64,000 bases of DNA, taken from Enoplolaimus lenunculus. Lineage: Eukaryota; Nematoda; Enoplea; Enoplida; Thoracostomopsidae. Made by a program: the position numbers and the translations under genes. Under the pieces are notes generated by a model, which made no database searches, had not been told where the DNA came from, and saw only the letters and a list, made by a program, of their open reading frames with translations. The DNA is taken from the NCBI GenBank assembly GCA_030248215.1, contig JASANG010001052.1:1-64000 (forward strand), given 5' to 3'. Shown one piece after another: positions 35,501 to 50,500 of this stretch; positions within the stretch are counted from its first letter, which is position 1; each line of letters starts with the position of its first letter.

Positions 35501-38500
35501 GAAAAGTACTTCCAATATGAATATACTTGAGTTTATGAGACATAATGCGTACGAAGTGGTGAACTTTCACTTTTCATTGACCAATTTTTTATTTTGGTGT
35601 TTTGTTAGTAATTTGCAGCTCAATATTATCGTTACGTTCGCGAAAATATCACCTGATGTCTGAGTGCTTCTGATCGAGACTTATTGTTATAGATGAACGA
35701 ACCCAGATGCAAATTTGATGAGGCTTTTGGTAGTGTTCAACAACGCGGGGCACAAAAACGCTCTTCTCGAGTTGGTAAAGTGAATTTTGGAGATGATACA
35801 AAAGATGTACGACCATCCCAGCAGCTTGATGTAACAGTGAATCTGTCTTCTGAAAATTGTAAGAACTACATTAATAATAAGCAGCAGAATGAAGAAACCG
35901 ATTCAGCTGACGTTCACCGGGCTCAAATTGCTAGGGCTAAAGCAGACCAACAGGAAGTGGTCGCAAAGGAACAAGGTGTCGAAAAAAGTGTCAACAAAAT
36001 TGAAAATATTTCTACGGTCAATCACGTTTTCGAAATTAATAAAGCGACGAAAGAAAGTTCTAAGCGCAAGCTTTTTGGTGATATGGTGAGTCAGGTGTTT
36101 CTCTAGTCTGTAGGCGCATTAAAACTGCTCTACATAGATTGTGCGTAAAAATATGGAAAATTGTACATAATTTTTGTATTTGCAGGGGAGTAAATGGGAG
36201 TATAACCAGGGTTTTGGATAGAAGGAGAGTACGGCATTGAAAAATTTCGCTGGGAAGGATTTGTTGTGTAACAATGCAAAACTTTCTGACTTACCCTGAC
36301 CAAAAATAACAGAGAGTTGCTTCCTTAAAAGTACCCTAACTGGGTACATAAGATTTTAAATAAAATAGCCTTTAAAAACCTTCATTCTACGGACATTTTG
36401 CCTTGTATTTTCTATTGAAGTCTATGATCTCCTTCATTACTAGCGTTTTGGTATGTTTGCAAAGCACGCAAAGCATTTTTTCTTTCATGTAAGCAACTTA
36501 TTACCATACGGTCAAGCTGGCTTCGTATTAACATGATGGCTCCGAAATTATAAAACAAATTCTGACAAAGTATTCGTTAAGATTCTGACCATATATTAGG
36601 TTTTCATACCATAATTCTGCCAAACATGTAACTTACTTCTTAGTTCGTTGTTTTTAGTCAAACAGTTTTCACTAGTTTTTCTATTATTAACCAGGCACCA
36701 CGGGCAACTATGCCCAGTACAAGCAGTACTGTTTCGGATAGCGTTACATCTGATACTTCCTGTGATAATCGCGCAGAATCATTGTTACGAGAACGCAGTA
36801 AAGCATCGAAACGGCGTAGGCTCAATTTGAAAAAGAAGTTGAATTTAACGTAAGTGTTGTTAATATTCGCGAGCAGATTATGTGCACATTTTAACAAAAA
36901 GTAAAACTTAGTTGTATTTCTGGTGCTTCAACGAATTATGTTTTACGTTTCGTCGATAAAAATATTCGGTAACATAGAATACCGGACTCAGATGTCGATT
37001 TTGCCTGAGCCAGTCTCGTTTTATTGTGACGGGGTGTTGCTTAACCAGGGTGCGACCGGATATCCGGATCCGGCTTAATATACGGCAAAAAACCGATATT
37101 CGTATCTGGTTCCGGTATACAGTATAAACCTACCGGATACCGAATATTTACGACGTGGTTTCAAATTTCATAAATCTACTTTTTAAGCGAGTGTCTCTAA
37201 CATGTTGCACTCAAGTACATTAAACTTCACAAATTTAAATGCCATATCCGGTTTATATCCGGTTCCTCCTGTTCCGGTAAAAATTCGCTATATGGCTCTA
37301 GTTCGGGTATCTGGTGAATTATTATCCTATCGTACTCTGTTGTAACGCTAGAAGGTGTCGGTTTTTATAACAGCCCTGATCCCTACACCAACCACGTACC
37401 GCAAATCAAAATCACACTTCGTATATACGTATCTGTTTGCACAGTTTACTTTGATGTCCCTCTTTGAACAAGCTTAATCGGGTATATTGATATACGACTT
37501 CCGTTAGTGTCTACTGCTTTCTCTATATTTCTACGCAAGCACTGAATATCCTCTCTATACTTTTAAATTTTTACAACTATTGTGCTCCATCATGATCTAA
37601 TTAGAACACGTACGTCTTACACTTGATCGTACAAGCGATATGTAAAATGCTCTCCAAGTATCGAGAACTGTTGTACTCCCAACACACGAAGTTTTTAGGG
37701 TCAAATACTTGAAAAATGGAGAGAATTAGGGTTGCGTTATACTAGACGTCCGGCGCCGTCCGTCACAGTGCGTTACCTGTCCGTACGGTGCCGTCCGTCA
37801 CCGTCCGTTATCCGTGCGGCGCCGTCCATCACCATACGTTATCGTACGTGAGTTATTTGCGTTCGATATACTGCGCGGTGACGGACGGCGCCGCACGTCA
37901 AAAAAAAGTATAGCGCAACCCTACAATGAAAACATTGGCAGGATCCTTTTGTAGGATAAAAAATACCACGCTTCTTTGCCAATGGCGGGTTCCAAGCTTT
38001 ATAAAAAGGGGCTGTTCGAGTTATGATAGTGAAAAAACTCGTGAGCAAAGCGAACGAAAGCTGAACGGTTTTTAGTGGTAATCCTTAGTACAGAATCGTG
38101 GTTGTGATCTTGGTTGGGGGGTACATTGGGGTGCTTCTCTCCCCTTAGATCGTTCAGTGCGTATCGCAATATTTCGTAGAACTTTGAAATGCCAAGAACG
38201 GAAGATTATGTAGTAACAAAACCACTACACTCAGCTCAGTTCCGCTATATTGCCATTCTAACAAATATTCGCACAAATCTAGTAAACTCGCAATATCACT
38301 GGATAAACCAACGACGAAATCTCGTCGAGCAATTGCTTTACAAAAGTCACAGTTAAAGTGTGCCACCAGCTTTTGCTAATGCACAACGTGTTGACCAACT
38401 CACAATACACAGGCTAGAAAATTATAATTTTTTTATCCACAGACAACACAATATCTGCCACACCAACAACACCTTAAAGCACTGTACTTAACGCGCACTC

Positions 38501-41500
38501 TTATGCTTATGCAAATGGGCTGTTTCAGTTATGAATTAATTTTGTGTTAAACTTTTTTGTATAATTATTGACTTTAATCAGTTCCGGCAATACGACAACA
38601 TCAGTGCCGAATTTTCGTTATTTGAGTTGGAAACATTTCTTGTTGTGAGAATTTGTAACATGTTTCGGTATTCGGTTCTGTTTCTAAATCCAGTATTTTC
38701 TCCATTTTTCTGTTTGCTTTCTGGTGCTGGTTGCTCACAACAATAACTATATCTGGGATTAAAAATGTGAAATTCAAAATAATTTTCATCAGAAAGCTAC
38801 TGTTTGTAATCTGTTTAATTTCAGATCGGAAGAGTATGACAAGAACAGTGAGCGTGTAACATTCAAACTGACGTCGAATGTAAAAGCAAAGTATGTCGTG
38901 TTTTTTATGTTCTCAAAAAGTACAGCGCCATTGTTGTGTTTCTTAGAGATTCAATACTTTCATTTATTATATGTCAGTATCATGCCTTTGTCGCGTGCAT
39001 TGATACTCTTGACACACTAATACAAAATCATGTATTCAGCAGGGTGCAACCGGAATTATAAATTACAGGAACCAGAAAGTTAAAAAATACCGGAACGGGA
39101 AAGTTAAAAAATACCGGAACCGGAAAACAAAAATACTTGTATACCGAAAAATTCATTTTTAACGCTATTTTATCGCTTTTTATGGTGTAAACACACCATT
39201 TCTAATACCAAAATCTTGAAACAAATGCAGCAGCTGGAAACGTAATATAAATTATGTAGTATGGCACAAATTGAAAATTTTGGCAATACACGCCTAGACA
39301 CTTTTAGAAAAACAAGTCATAATAGTATGCCAGTTTTCTAAAATTTTCGAATTATAAAAATTTTTGATATTATTTTTTGTTACCGGAACCGGATAGTGAA
39401 ACATACCGGATTTCGCTACCGGAATAGGAATTCCGGTTGCACCCTTGTATTTAGTATTTAGAAACCATTTACATAGTAGTAATGCATTCAATATTAAGGA
39501 ACTATGTGTTACATTGCAGTAACAATATCTTTTTTCGGTGAAAATTTCATTCTCAGATTTCGTATGAATACATGCAACCCAACATTTTTTCAGACTGGAA
39601 AAATGTATTCGTGATATATCTAGTCCTTATGATTGCAATAATTCAGCTGAATCATCACGTATATTGGGTCGCTCCTTGGGTGAACTTCAACGGATAATAG
39701 CGGCAGGGGTATGTTTTTTAAAACTAAATTTTTCTACGGTACTGACGTCATCAATTTAGTTTCGTAATTTGCTGGTTATAGCACTGAATACATGGCTGCC
39801 GGTGCGTTTCGATTTTGCTGAGTTGTACCTGCTGGTACTCTGTTAACGTATTGCTAGCTGCAAAATGCGCTGTAAATCATTCGTGTCTGATTTGCGCTGT
39901 TCATGTGATTAAACCATGAATTACATTGACTGAAGTAGAAATATTGCGTGTGCGAAAGTTTTCGAACAGTATTATTCGATATTTATTTTTTATCAAAATA
40001 TAACATAAAAGCATTCTGTGTAACTGAATGTGTGGGTGAGGTTTTTTCTAGAGCAGGTTGTACCAAAGCTTTAAGTTTGTGACATATTATTATTATGTTT
40101 TGATACTGCCGTCAATGTCAGTGTACGTGTAACAAATTCTCCTCTATTTGTCAGGTACTGCAGCATTCACAATAACAAATTTCACTGCGAAATCGGGAAC
40201 ATGATGTAGGGTTAACAAGTCAAAATTTAAAACATTCCCACGCGTTAACCCTACCATAACACAAGTTTTCCATCTAACCCTACTTTGACGCATGTCGCAA
40301 AAATTTCTGTGACACCTGTTAGGGCAGGGTTAACACCCACCAGGACACTCTCAGCACATAAACAAACTATACGTAAACATCGTGTGTGTTGCTCTACGTG
40401 TTAGGAAATAACTAACATGTATGCTTGTAATAAATTTTTAAATTTACGACAACCAACAGGTAATTAATATTTAAGATGTACACTTAACACTCTATGTGTA
40501 ATGAACAGGGTGCAAAGCGGAACTGCATTATATCGGAATCGGAACAGCAAATTTATACCAGAATTATTTTGTGACTGTACGGGTAATTTGTTTATCATGT
40601 TGATTTAGGGTGTATGTTGGCTGGCAAATTTTCAAAAAGGTTGCATGAACAAACTGGCCGCGATATTTGGTTCTATAAAAGCTAATTTACAATAAATTAT
40701 TGATATGTTAACTTATCCAAAGCAATTTAATAGATCAACAATGTAGAATTTTTATTTCCGATTCCGATTGATCGTGCAGTCGGAATTGGGATCAGAATTC
40801 TAATCGGAATCTGAATTCCGGTTGCACCATGGTATTGAACATAAATCTGTTTTTATGCGCAGAAGAAACTCTAAGTCTACCCTAAGACATGTCACAAATT
40901 TTGTTGTGACACATGTTAGGGCGGATTTAGAGTAAACATTTTTGTTACGGTAGGGTTAACGAGTGGCGATTTTACAAGTGCCACTCGTTAACCCTACCTA
41001 ATGTCGTTTCCGGTGGCGCTGCGAAATTTATTGTGAATTCTGCATAAAATATTGAGGAAAATGGATTTGGTGCAAGGCTTTGAGGCAGCTGTTTCGTTTA
41101 ATTTTGACGAATAACATTATGGAGATTAATTAGTTCTATTCTAGAAGATTGAAGATGTTGAAGCTTTATACATGTTAGGTGGTTTTGACAGTTTGTTGAC
41201 TCTGTTAACTGATTTGGCCAGTCAAAAGATTCGCTGCCATTCGCACATGATTTGTGTTACAATCAAGTACGTAGGTGATATATTTCTTACGTTTCCAGAT
41301 ATTTTAATATTGTTAGCAATTACGTAATAACATGCATATGAAATTATTGTTTAAATTTGTATTTAGGAACATATAACAACTGAAGTCCAGGCGACAACAG
41401 CTGAGAGATCTTGTAAATGATAGGCCTTATTTTGAGTTATCTAGGCTGCATGTCCGCGATTGTCGCGGGTCTGTTGTTGATAACTAATTAAGTTTAAATG

Positions 41501-44500
41501 ATGGCTGCGGTTGATCACATTGACACCGATAATGTCCAAATAAATTTGCAACATTCTTCTTAGCTAGCGCAGCATTGAACAAGTTGCTAGTAGATTAAAC
41601 TAGAACAATAGTTTTAATTCAAGAACCATATTTGAACTCTGGAAACGTTGGTGTACTATCATCAAGATATCGTAGGATAGTGTCTCATATTTTAGATAAT
41701 AGGATTAGGGTGTTTGCTGTTCTTCGAAACTTGCTGTCGAGGGGAATAAATGAATTGCATTCACCAGATGGTGCTGCAATTGCCATTGGGGTAGGTTCAA
41801 TTAATCATCATAGCTCTGTAATTGTAGCTTCTGTGTATATACCTTACAGCAATGATGCAACGCTTCTAACTGATACCTTAAGCAAAGTTGTCAATTATTG
41901 TAGCCAGCATAACCTGAACATAGTATTAGGTTGTGACGCAAATTCACATCACATCATCAGGAGAGATGAAGCACTCTTAGAATATTTAGTTGCAGAAAAC
42001 AAAGCAAATAAACCTACTTTTGTAAACCGTTATAGGTCAGAGGTTTTAGATTTGACAATTACAAATCGACTTAGCACGGATGTGGTAAATAACTGACAAA
42101 GCTTATCTGACCTTAGAGTAATAACATTCTTATAAACAGATGTTGCTCTTTAGTCAAACAAAATTAGTACAAAACCAAGACGTATTCAAACTACCTGTTC
42201 TGTATTGAACTTAAGGAATCATTGCAACAGAATGGTGGAATTCTCATCCAGCTGATCTTAAAAAAGTAAATGTCGGAAAGTCTTTCGTGCTACTAATAAA
42301 TACAATAGATTAGAAAAACGAAATCGGAATCTTAGAAGTGATTACTGAGCAAATAAAAGACTTACCACAAAATGCAAGATTACATAAAACTTCGTCTGTC
42401 AGATTGGAATATTTTTAGATATGGGTGTGTGCTTTTGATAATAAAAAATTGGTTCATTTGAAAAAGCACTTATGAGATTAAATATCGAATCGTTCATCAT
42501 TGACTGGATAATGCAGTTACTAAATACTAGAATTGTCACGTCAAAATTAGTATGCAGTAAGAAGTCTAGGCGGAGCTCTGCACCAATTTTTATGGGTGAT
42601 GGTTATTGACTTGTTAACTTAAAAATTTAAAGCTAAGAATATTGTTTGCCAGGTTTATGCTGCTTATTTTGCAATACTCTGTACGTGGTGGCAACCTAAT
42701 ACAGTTGTCGGACGAGCAAATGAGTTCTTGAAAATAATAGGCAAGTGGTGTCGACAGAATGGTTAAAAAGTTCAACCATGAAAGAGCAACGCAGTAATTT
42801 TTAATAGGAGAAGGGTACAGCCTATACTACGAGTTATCAAAATAGATGGAGTTGCTCTAGTGTTATCAGAATCAGTAAATTACTTAGGCCTAATATTACA
42901 CAAAAAACTGCTATGAAATAGGAACATTGAAGCTGTATGTAAAACAGAAATGAACAGTTTAATACAATGCACAAAAGATTGTTGGGAAGACCTGGAGTTG
43001 TCGTGCATCAACGGTTCTTTGGTTGTATGAAGTTGTGATACTTTCAATTTGGTGGCATAGAATGACCGGTATACGCAATTTGTAGTATACAAATATTTAG
43101 AACTGCGAGATAAACTGGTGTTTATTGCCCACTTTGTGTTTAATTACACCAATATAGCCTATAACTGCAAGCAACAAAGTAAATATTTACATAAAGACAG
43201 TAACGAATGATATGTAACAAATGTGACAAGTAACATAATATATACCTGATAATTGAAGTTATAGGAACCACATTTTCAATAGATTTTCGATAGTCAGAAG
43301 GTCGATAATTAAAAAATTAAAATGTAGCTGTTGAACACGTTCATTTGATTGTTTATAAACGCGGTTTTTTCTCGGATTCTCAGTCCCGCTGACATAGAGC
43401 GACAATTCGCATCTTAGAACTCTGAAAAATTCTCAAGAAAGGTTTGAATCTTAAGGACATAAGTTTTCACGTCGAATTAAATGGTGAAAACAGCGTTTTT
43501 TCGAAATACAGTTTGAAAATAACCAAGCTTTCCTTTTGGCGCACACTATTTTAGATTGCGGCAGTACAAAACGGTATAACTTTTTGAGCGACAAGACAAA
43601 ACGATATAAATTTTTTAATTATTTGGCGAGAAAATTGCAGTTTAATGTAGATCAGAATAGTCGAATTTAATAACAAATGTTTGCCTAAGTCGTTAAACGC
43701 GTGTTAGTCAGAATAGTTGTAGACCACATTGGTGCACGCGGAATGATCTTTAAGATTAATCAAAACCCTGAATATAATTCAAAGAATTTCCTTGCTATAT
43801 TCGTCTGGTGCGCTAAGATCAACAGCTCAAATGACTTAAGAAATCATATAGTGGCCTTTGAAGGAGCTGCCGAATGATATACAAGGCTTCGTTCTGGTAA
43901 ACTTTTGAAAAATAACCTCATAGGCCATGGAGCAATCCCTAGTAAAGTGTTAAATGGAATTCCTTCTGTAAATCTATCAACTGATCTTTATATTAGAAAG
44001 TACTAGTAACCCGCAGTTGTACAAAGTGTGCGACTGTTGTCCAATATTATGTCTTGCCAAGTGTGGTATTCCTTCCCGGCCATATTTTACCCCTGCCACA
44101 TTTTAGACATAGCCATATGTTTCTCCGCGTCATATGTTTACTCTCTGCCATCGTTTATGCCCCTGTCACAATTCCTACCGGCCATATATCCCGAATCAGT
44201 GCACCAACTGAAATTCTGGTACGGAAATTCTGTATTTTCCGTTATTCGCTTCCGGAATTAAATACGGTATTTTTCGCCGCGTGTTGTGCTTGCGTTAAAA
44301 ATTGCCGGAAACTTGAGTTGAAAAACATTCAGTTGTTCAGTGCAATTGCAAGGAACAATGATATGTTAGGTGCAATCGGTTACAAGCAACGGAACTGTAT
44401 GATGAAAAATAATTATATGCGACCCCTTTTCGAGTTCATCATTAACTTTGTAACGTGTGCGGCATGCCAGCTAAATTGAAGCAGTCAGGGTTTCAAAAAA

Positions 44501-47500
44501 TGTTACGAAAAAGAATTTCAAACTATAAAAATGCTCAATATAGTTCGATCGGCTATTCAAGCACAATAATTATTGGCGTGAAAAATAATCCTGTGAAAAC
44601 AATTCTAGATTTAGTACCGGAACCGAATAGTTAAAAACACCGGATTTCCGTACCAGAAATGAAATTCCAATTGCATACATGGGCAGATATCGTTTGGTTG
44701 AAATACTGTTGAAGGGTAAACATGTAGCAGTGAGAAAATATTTCACTAGAGAGGATGAAAAATAGATATAGCTGGGAGAAAACATAAGTAATACCACGTA
44801 GACATGGTGGGTTTCACATCAAAACATGACGCAATTTCGTTACAATGGTGAGTATTGCATAGTATGGGACCCAGGTCACCATCATGTCGACACCATATTT
44901 TATAAATTTTGTACATATATTCCACTTTAATTTTGAACTAAAATTAGTAACATAAAGATGAATATAGACATGTCTTAGCTCAAACACACATCTCTTATAG
45001 AGCGACAAAATGAAAACAATTTATTTATTTACTAAAATGCTCTGTTTTGAAAAACTGCACAAATCCAAACAATCAAATATTTTACCGGTTGGGTTAATTT
45101 GCGTACGAACATAAATAATAATTGGCAACATTAAATCTGCTGGAACGCTGCCCAAAATACGTATGTGGATCGTTCTAACTTTAATATATAGATATAAATA
45201 CATGTTCATGGACGGTATTAATTAATGGAGAGGATGATCCTGAACCGGACATAGAATGTTTTACAGATAGGCCGGGAGTAGAGTATTATCCATACAAATA
45301 CAGGCATCGGGGCTAGTGTATTTATTGACAACACCATAAGTCTGTCTGTCTCTTTGGGTCAAATGTGGTCGGTTTACCAAGCAGAAATTACGGCTATTGA
45401 CGTCGACGTTTCAGAATTAATCATGTGATGAACTAGACAAAAGACGATAATCATAAAATTTCGCAGCCAAACTTCTCTTAAGACACTTAATAGAAATTGG
45501 AGTAACTCCAAAATAATTATGAGCTGCTTAAAGCACCTACATGACTTTTCAACTATAAATAAAGTACCTAATGTATTAAAGGCCATTTGGTTGATTACGG
45601 AAATGGCATGGTTGACGAATTAGTTAGGATTGGAGCACAAATGAAGTTCACTGGACCATAACATGTAATAGGAGTACCACAAAGCAGGGCGGAAACAAAG
45701 GTTCGGATTCGGATTCGGTTGTGAAAAAGCCGAATCCAAAAGCCGAATCTAACAATATTCAGCAATATGTTTTTCAGTATTAAACAATAAAAATTTTAAA
45801 TAACTTGTTATATTAAAAAATTTTGGTTTCAGGTCACAAACTCACAAATCTCAAAACTGAGGTCGGGCACGAAATATATTAACGTTTAAAAGTTATGCGG
45901 TTGTCAGTGCGTTGATAGTCTGAAACCAATTATAGATATAACTGAAATTTGCAACACATGTAAGATTCGGATTCGAATTCCGCAATTTAGCAATAGATTC
46001 GGATTCGGTTAAATCGTGGATTCGTCGCCCCCTTGCCACGAAGACAAATTAAAAATATGATTAAAAATTGATGTGTTTCTTACACAAATCAGAGATGTCG
46101 AGGGTTCAGCACATGCCGAGCTACAAAAAAGATCCTTTAGTAACCTAAAAACAAAATATACTAGTTTTATCGTGCGGCTTAATAGAACTAGAGTTAGATT
46201 GCTTTATCTATCAATCTATTCTCCAGCGAAGAGGAATATGTTCCAACTTTAATTTACCACTTGTAAGTACAATCACTAATTCACGTGGCAAACGCTTAAT
46301 TATATTTTAGTTCGTTTCTGCGTTGTTGCGATATTTTATCAGTATTTTGCTTGCCACCGAATGACGGAATTTTCCTTGATGTTCTGTGTTCGAACAAAGT
46401 CGTGACACTTCTTGAGTTGGCGTCATCGTTTATGTTTAATTTGGTATGTATATTGGTGTTGAGTGCGCGAAATACTTATTTAAATTTTGGACATTTTTAG
46501 TTTGTCGCTTTTTTTATCTGCATTGCTGTTTAATACAAAGCTAAATTAGTTAAACTCGTAATTTTTATTTATTGCCTTTCACCTGCTGGAACAATGTTCG
46601 GTTTAGGTTTGTGTTTTTACGCTTTTCAATTTTTAGTTAAATTTTTATGAAGAAGCTTATATCAGATTGTATGGCAGAATTAAAACTGATTTAACTTGTT
46701 TACTTTACTGCTGTAAAAACCATTGTTTTATGTATGTGACGTAGTTTACTTTATTGCTGTAGATGCCATTGTTTTAGATATGTGACGTTCGTTTGACGAC
46801 ACAACCAGCGTCAACGGTTAACGATAGCAACACACCATCGAAAACTAACGATGACGTCTTGAGAAACGTGTTTTGCGTTCAAACAATTTGCGATACAATT
46901 TTGGATTTGTTCAATCGCATGTTTACTTGGTATATCGATAAAATTCGGTCTTGCGTTGAAGTTCAAAATCAAAATTCAACCAATAATTCAGAAATTGATG
47001 ATTGTTTTGCGAGATTAGCGGCAAACCTGAGAACCAGAGTTAATTTTATAATTAGGTAAATAGTCGTGGGTGTTTGGGTTAGATGGGAGAACCATGTTTT
47101 GTGGAGGCATTAAATCTGTTGACGAAGTGGCGTCGGGAGCATGCATAATAATATTACATTAGAATAGTTTTTATACAGCGCAGTCTAGCAGCAAGTAAGA
47201 TATTTTGTTTAAAACCACATTTGTCTTTAAATATTGTGCATGGAAATTATCGGTTGGTAGTTGATTAGACTAATTGCGTTTAGAACATTGGTTTCATAGC
47301 CTATATTATAATTAATAATGTCTACACTTAGTGAGAATTATGTTTCACCGGTGGATAATACGTTGGTTTCACGGGAAAAGCAGTTCTGATCGCGTTAAGA
47401 GGAGCATACAAAACAGCACCTGCTCTTGGATACCCAAGTTCGTAATCTTTGGATAACAATGTCAGCGTTTGCAGAATTTAAAACATAAGGAACAGGAAAC

Positions 47501-50500
47501 TGTTAAAATTACTGTGGACTTGGACGATGATATTTTTATCGAGAGACTTGTCGAATGTAATAAATGTTTTATTTCGGTTCATTTAAAGACAATTTCTATT
47601 ACTAACAGCGGATTTACATATCATGTTAATTTTTTAGTTATGCTGTGTCGTTAAATTTAATCGATGTCATATCTGCACTTATCTCAACAACCATATCAAG
47701 TCCAGAAGGTTGTTATTGCGATGATAATGACGATAAAGTGTGTCATGTTGGTGTAATTAGTCGATGTATTATGTTTGTCAATAATGTTTTGGCTGTTCTG
47801 ATTCAGAAGTAAGTGCCTCTTGGGTAGTCTTACGCATCTGGTGATATTAGCATGTTCTTAGATAGTAATTTGAATTTATGACATTGCGTATTCTTAAGTT
47901 TAACTCTGAAACTCTCCAAAAATAAAGTAGTCAATGCAAATTAGTGTTCTGGAGTAATTTCTGGAACGGAATTATGCCACTGTCTTTAGGTTTTTCTGGC
48001 TAGTATTGAATTTACATCGGCATGACGATGAGGCTTTGTGACCTTTGGTATAGAGCGTAAAGGACTATAAACGCATAAATTTTCATAACTAGTCAGCTAA
48101 CCTCACAATAGTTTAACTCAACAACATCTTATTTTGTTATCTTAGCATGCCTTGCTCAGATTTGTCGCCACCACAGCCAGAAATTATTTCGTCTGCTGCA
48201 ACGACTTGCGGCGCTAAAGATCAAACGGGTTTATTCGACGCTCTAATTCATAAGAATCATCTGTTGTCGCAAGTTATGGACATGCTGTATACGCTAATTA
48301 TGAACCCGAAGGCAAGTGGAAATCGCGTAGGGTAAGTTTTCTGGAAAGTGGAATGTAGGAAAATTTAGTAGTAATTGACGAGGTCAATGCCGTCGTTTTT
48401 ATTTGATTTTGTAATATCGCACACGCGGTTCCGATGTACAATTGTTTCAATTTAAGCCCTATTCACACCTGCAAGTTATTACAGCAAAAACTTGCGCGCG
48501 CCATTTGCATATGCAAGTTCGGTAACAAAACGATTTTGAACTTTTAGCAACTGCAAATGATTTACCAGAATTTTAAATATTAAACTTTTTTGATATTTCG
48601 CAGCTTACGGCGAACCTGACTAGATTATTTTTGCAATCTACTGAGCACTAAACAAAAATTGCAGGCTTTGAAAGCGGTTTAAAGTCAAGTAATTTCGGCT
48701 AAAGCTTTCTTTGCGCGTTAATGTTTCTGGCAGCTGCAAGTTTTGTTCGAAATTTAATTCATAGAACATGCAGTTGTAAATTGTTCTTGATGAATATGCG
48801 CGAGGAATTCATTAATGTATATGAACGGCCTTGCAAATCGAATTAATTTGTGATCACTGGCTGGATTGAAAATTATATACGTATAGTTTCATGTCAAGAT
48901 TCAAAATGAAAATGATATTTCTTTGCGAATACTTGTAGCTGCAAGTAGTTATTCGTGCAAGTTTTTGCAGTGATTTTTGTGCAAACCTTTGCATCTGCAA
49001 CATATTCATGCATTAGTTTTTGTAGCTGTGAGTTCTTCCTGCAAAAACCTGCACGTGTGAATAGGGTTTAACATAATACAGGTTCTGTTGTAAATAAGCA
49101 CAAATTATGGCAAGTAGATTAAACTGTGCAAAAATTTTCTTTGTTATTCTTACTCTCATTGTTCAAGATGAGCTCCGCTGACCATTCCACGACCGAATTT
49201 GAATTTTTGTAAAATTTTATTTTTTTTAAAGTCCCAAGTTCGCCGCCACCTTGGCACAGGGTGCAACCTGTGTTCCGGTTCTGGTTCCGGCATTTTTTCA
49301 CCTTCCGGTTGCGGTAAATTCGTACCGGAATCAAAAAATTTATAGATTTTATTAGTATAGTATGCAAACCTTGACAATCAGCAAAAATAAAAGATCGAAA
49401 GTAGATTTCGCTTCCGTGGATTATGAAAATCTAAAATACAGCAGATAAAGTGAATGCCAGTCTCCAACTAGGGTTATTTCATCAATAATATTGCGAAAAT
49501 GAAAATTGAAATGAATTTTAATTTTCAATATACAACAATTTTGGGCAAACGCCGGCTGGGCGAAGATAACCGAAAAGATCCTTGATACCTTACGCGTTTA
49601 ATTTAGGGAGAAGCTAGTACAGAACTGTCTTTGACAAATTATTTCAGGTGCGACCGCGAGACTCCGTCACCGATGAGCGATAGAATGTTGGAGTTGATCG
49701 TATCGTGTTTAGGATTTATAACGCAGCTTGCGCGCATTAACTTGGGACATTTACAAGTGAGTTGTTTTAGCACTACTACAGTTTTTGTGCAGTTGAGCTT
49801 TGATTCACTTATTAAAACGATATTAATGCCCCGAGCTAACAGCATTAGTAATACTTATTTAGTTGGTTTCGATATCGGCATAGTGTGTTTGTTGTAGCTG
49901 TAAAATTAGCGCTTGATACCAATCTATATAAATAAGGCTGGAACGCCCCACGATCAAGTGCTCAGCAACACAGTTTTCTATTGTCCAGTAAAAATGCAGA
50001 TGGAATTAATTCAAGCGGCTTGGAATTGCGTTCACGCAGGAATTAAATTTAATAACATGAATTCTAGTGAATTATTTGCGGCTGCAAGAACTTCAAAGAT
50101 GCTTTGCGTCCGAACTTGCGGATGCAAGTTGCACGTGCAAGTTTTTGTCGCAAAAACTGCACGTGTAACTAGGACTTAACAACGTGCAAAATTGATGCAC
50201 CGTATTATACATATTGATGTTGCAAATATTGAAACATTATTTCAGCTTGTTCTCGGTCAAGATAGTACATCGTTAGAGCTGAGACACCTAACATCGCATT
50301 TGCTTGTTTATTCTAACTGCTATAATGTAATCGAACTACGTCACAGAGTAATTGTCGCAATTGGTTATTTTGTTGTATTGTCTCCACAAAATCAAGTGCG
50401 TGAGTTCACCCTTTTACTACGTAATTTTAGCATTTTGTGTTTCAAGTATAGTGTTGTTAACCTTAACATTGTTATTTTGTTAAGGCGAGCAAACAAAACT

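Larger units (their letters stand above)
41500..45680 (+). mobile_element. R1-like LINE with RNase H, strongly decayed
   Basis: Plus-strand pieces in order: an endonuclease start (VQINLQHSSLASAALNKL near 41530, then IVLIQEPYLNSG) and the continuous endonuclease frame at 41632-42096 with LNIVLGCDANSHH. A reverse-transcriptase remnant follows at 42440-43080, and an RNase H-like block at 45250-45600 (CFTDRPGVEYYP, then LGQMWSVYQAEITAID). The order and motifs fit the R1/LOA group of the I superfamily. Many breaks and later MITE insertions make it dead. It fills most of the 5-kb SCAPER intron after exon 24. Confidence 0.75.

Noticed and set aside
47469-47570. Possible SCAPER exon (KITVDLDDDIFIERLVEC)
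   Set aside because: Its phase does not fit its neighbours, and exons 46778-47055 and 47638-47808 join directly with a perfect family match across the junction.
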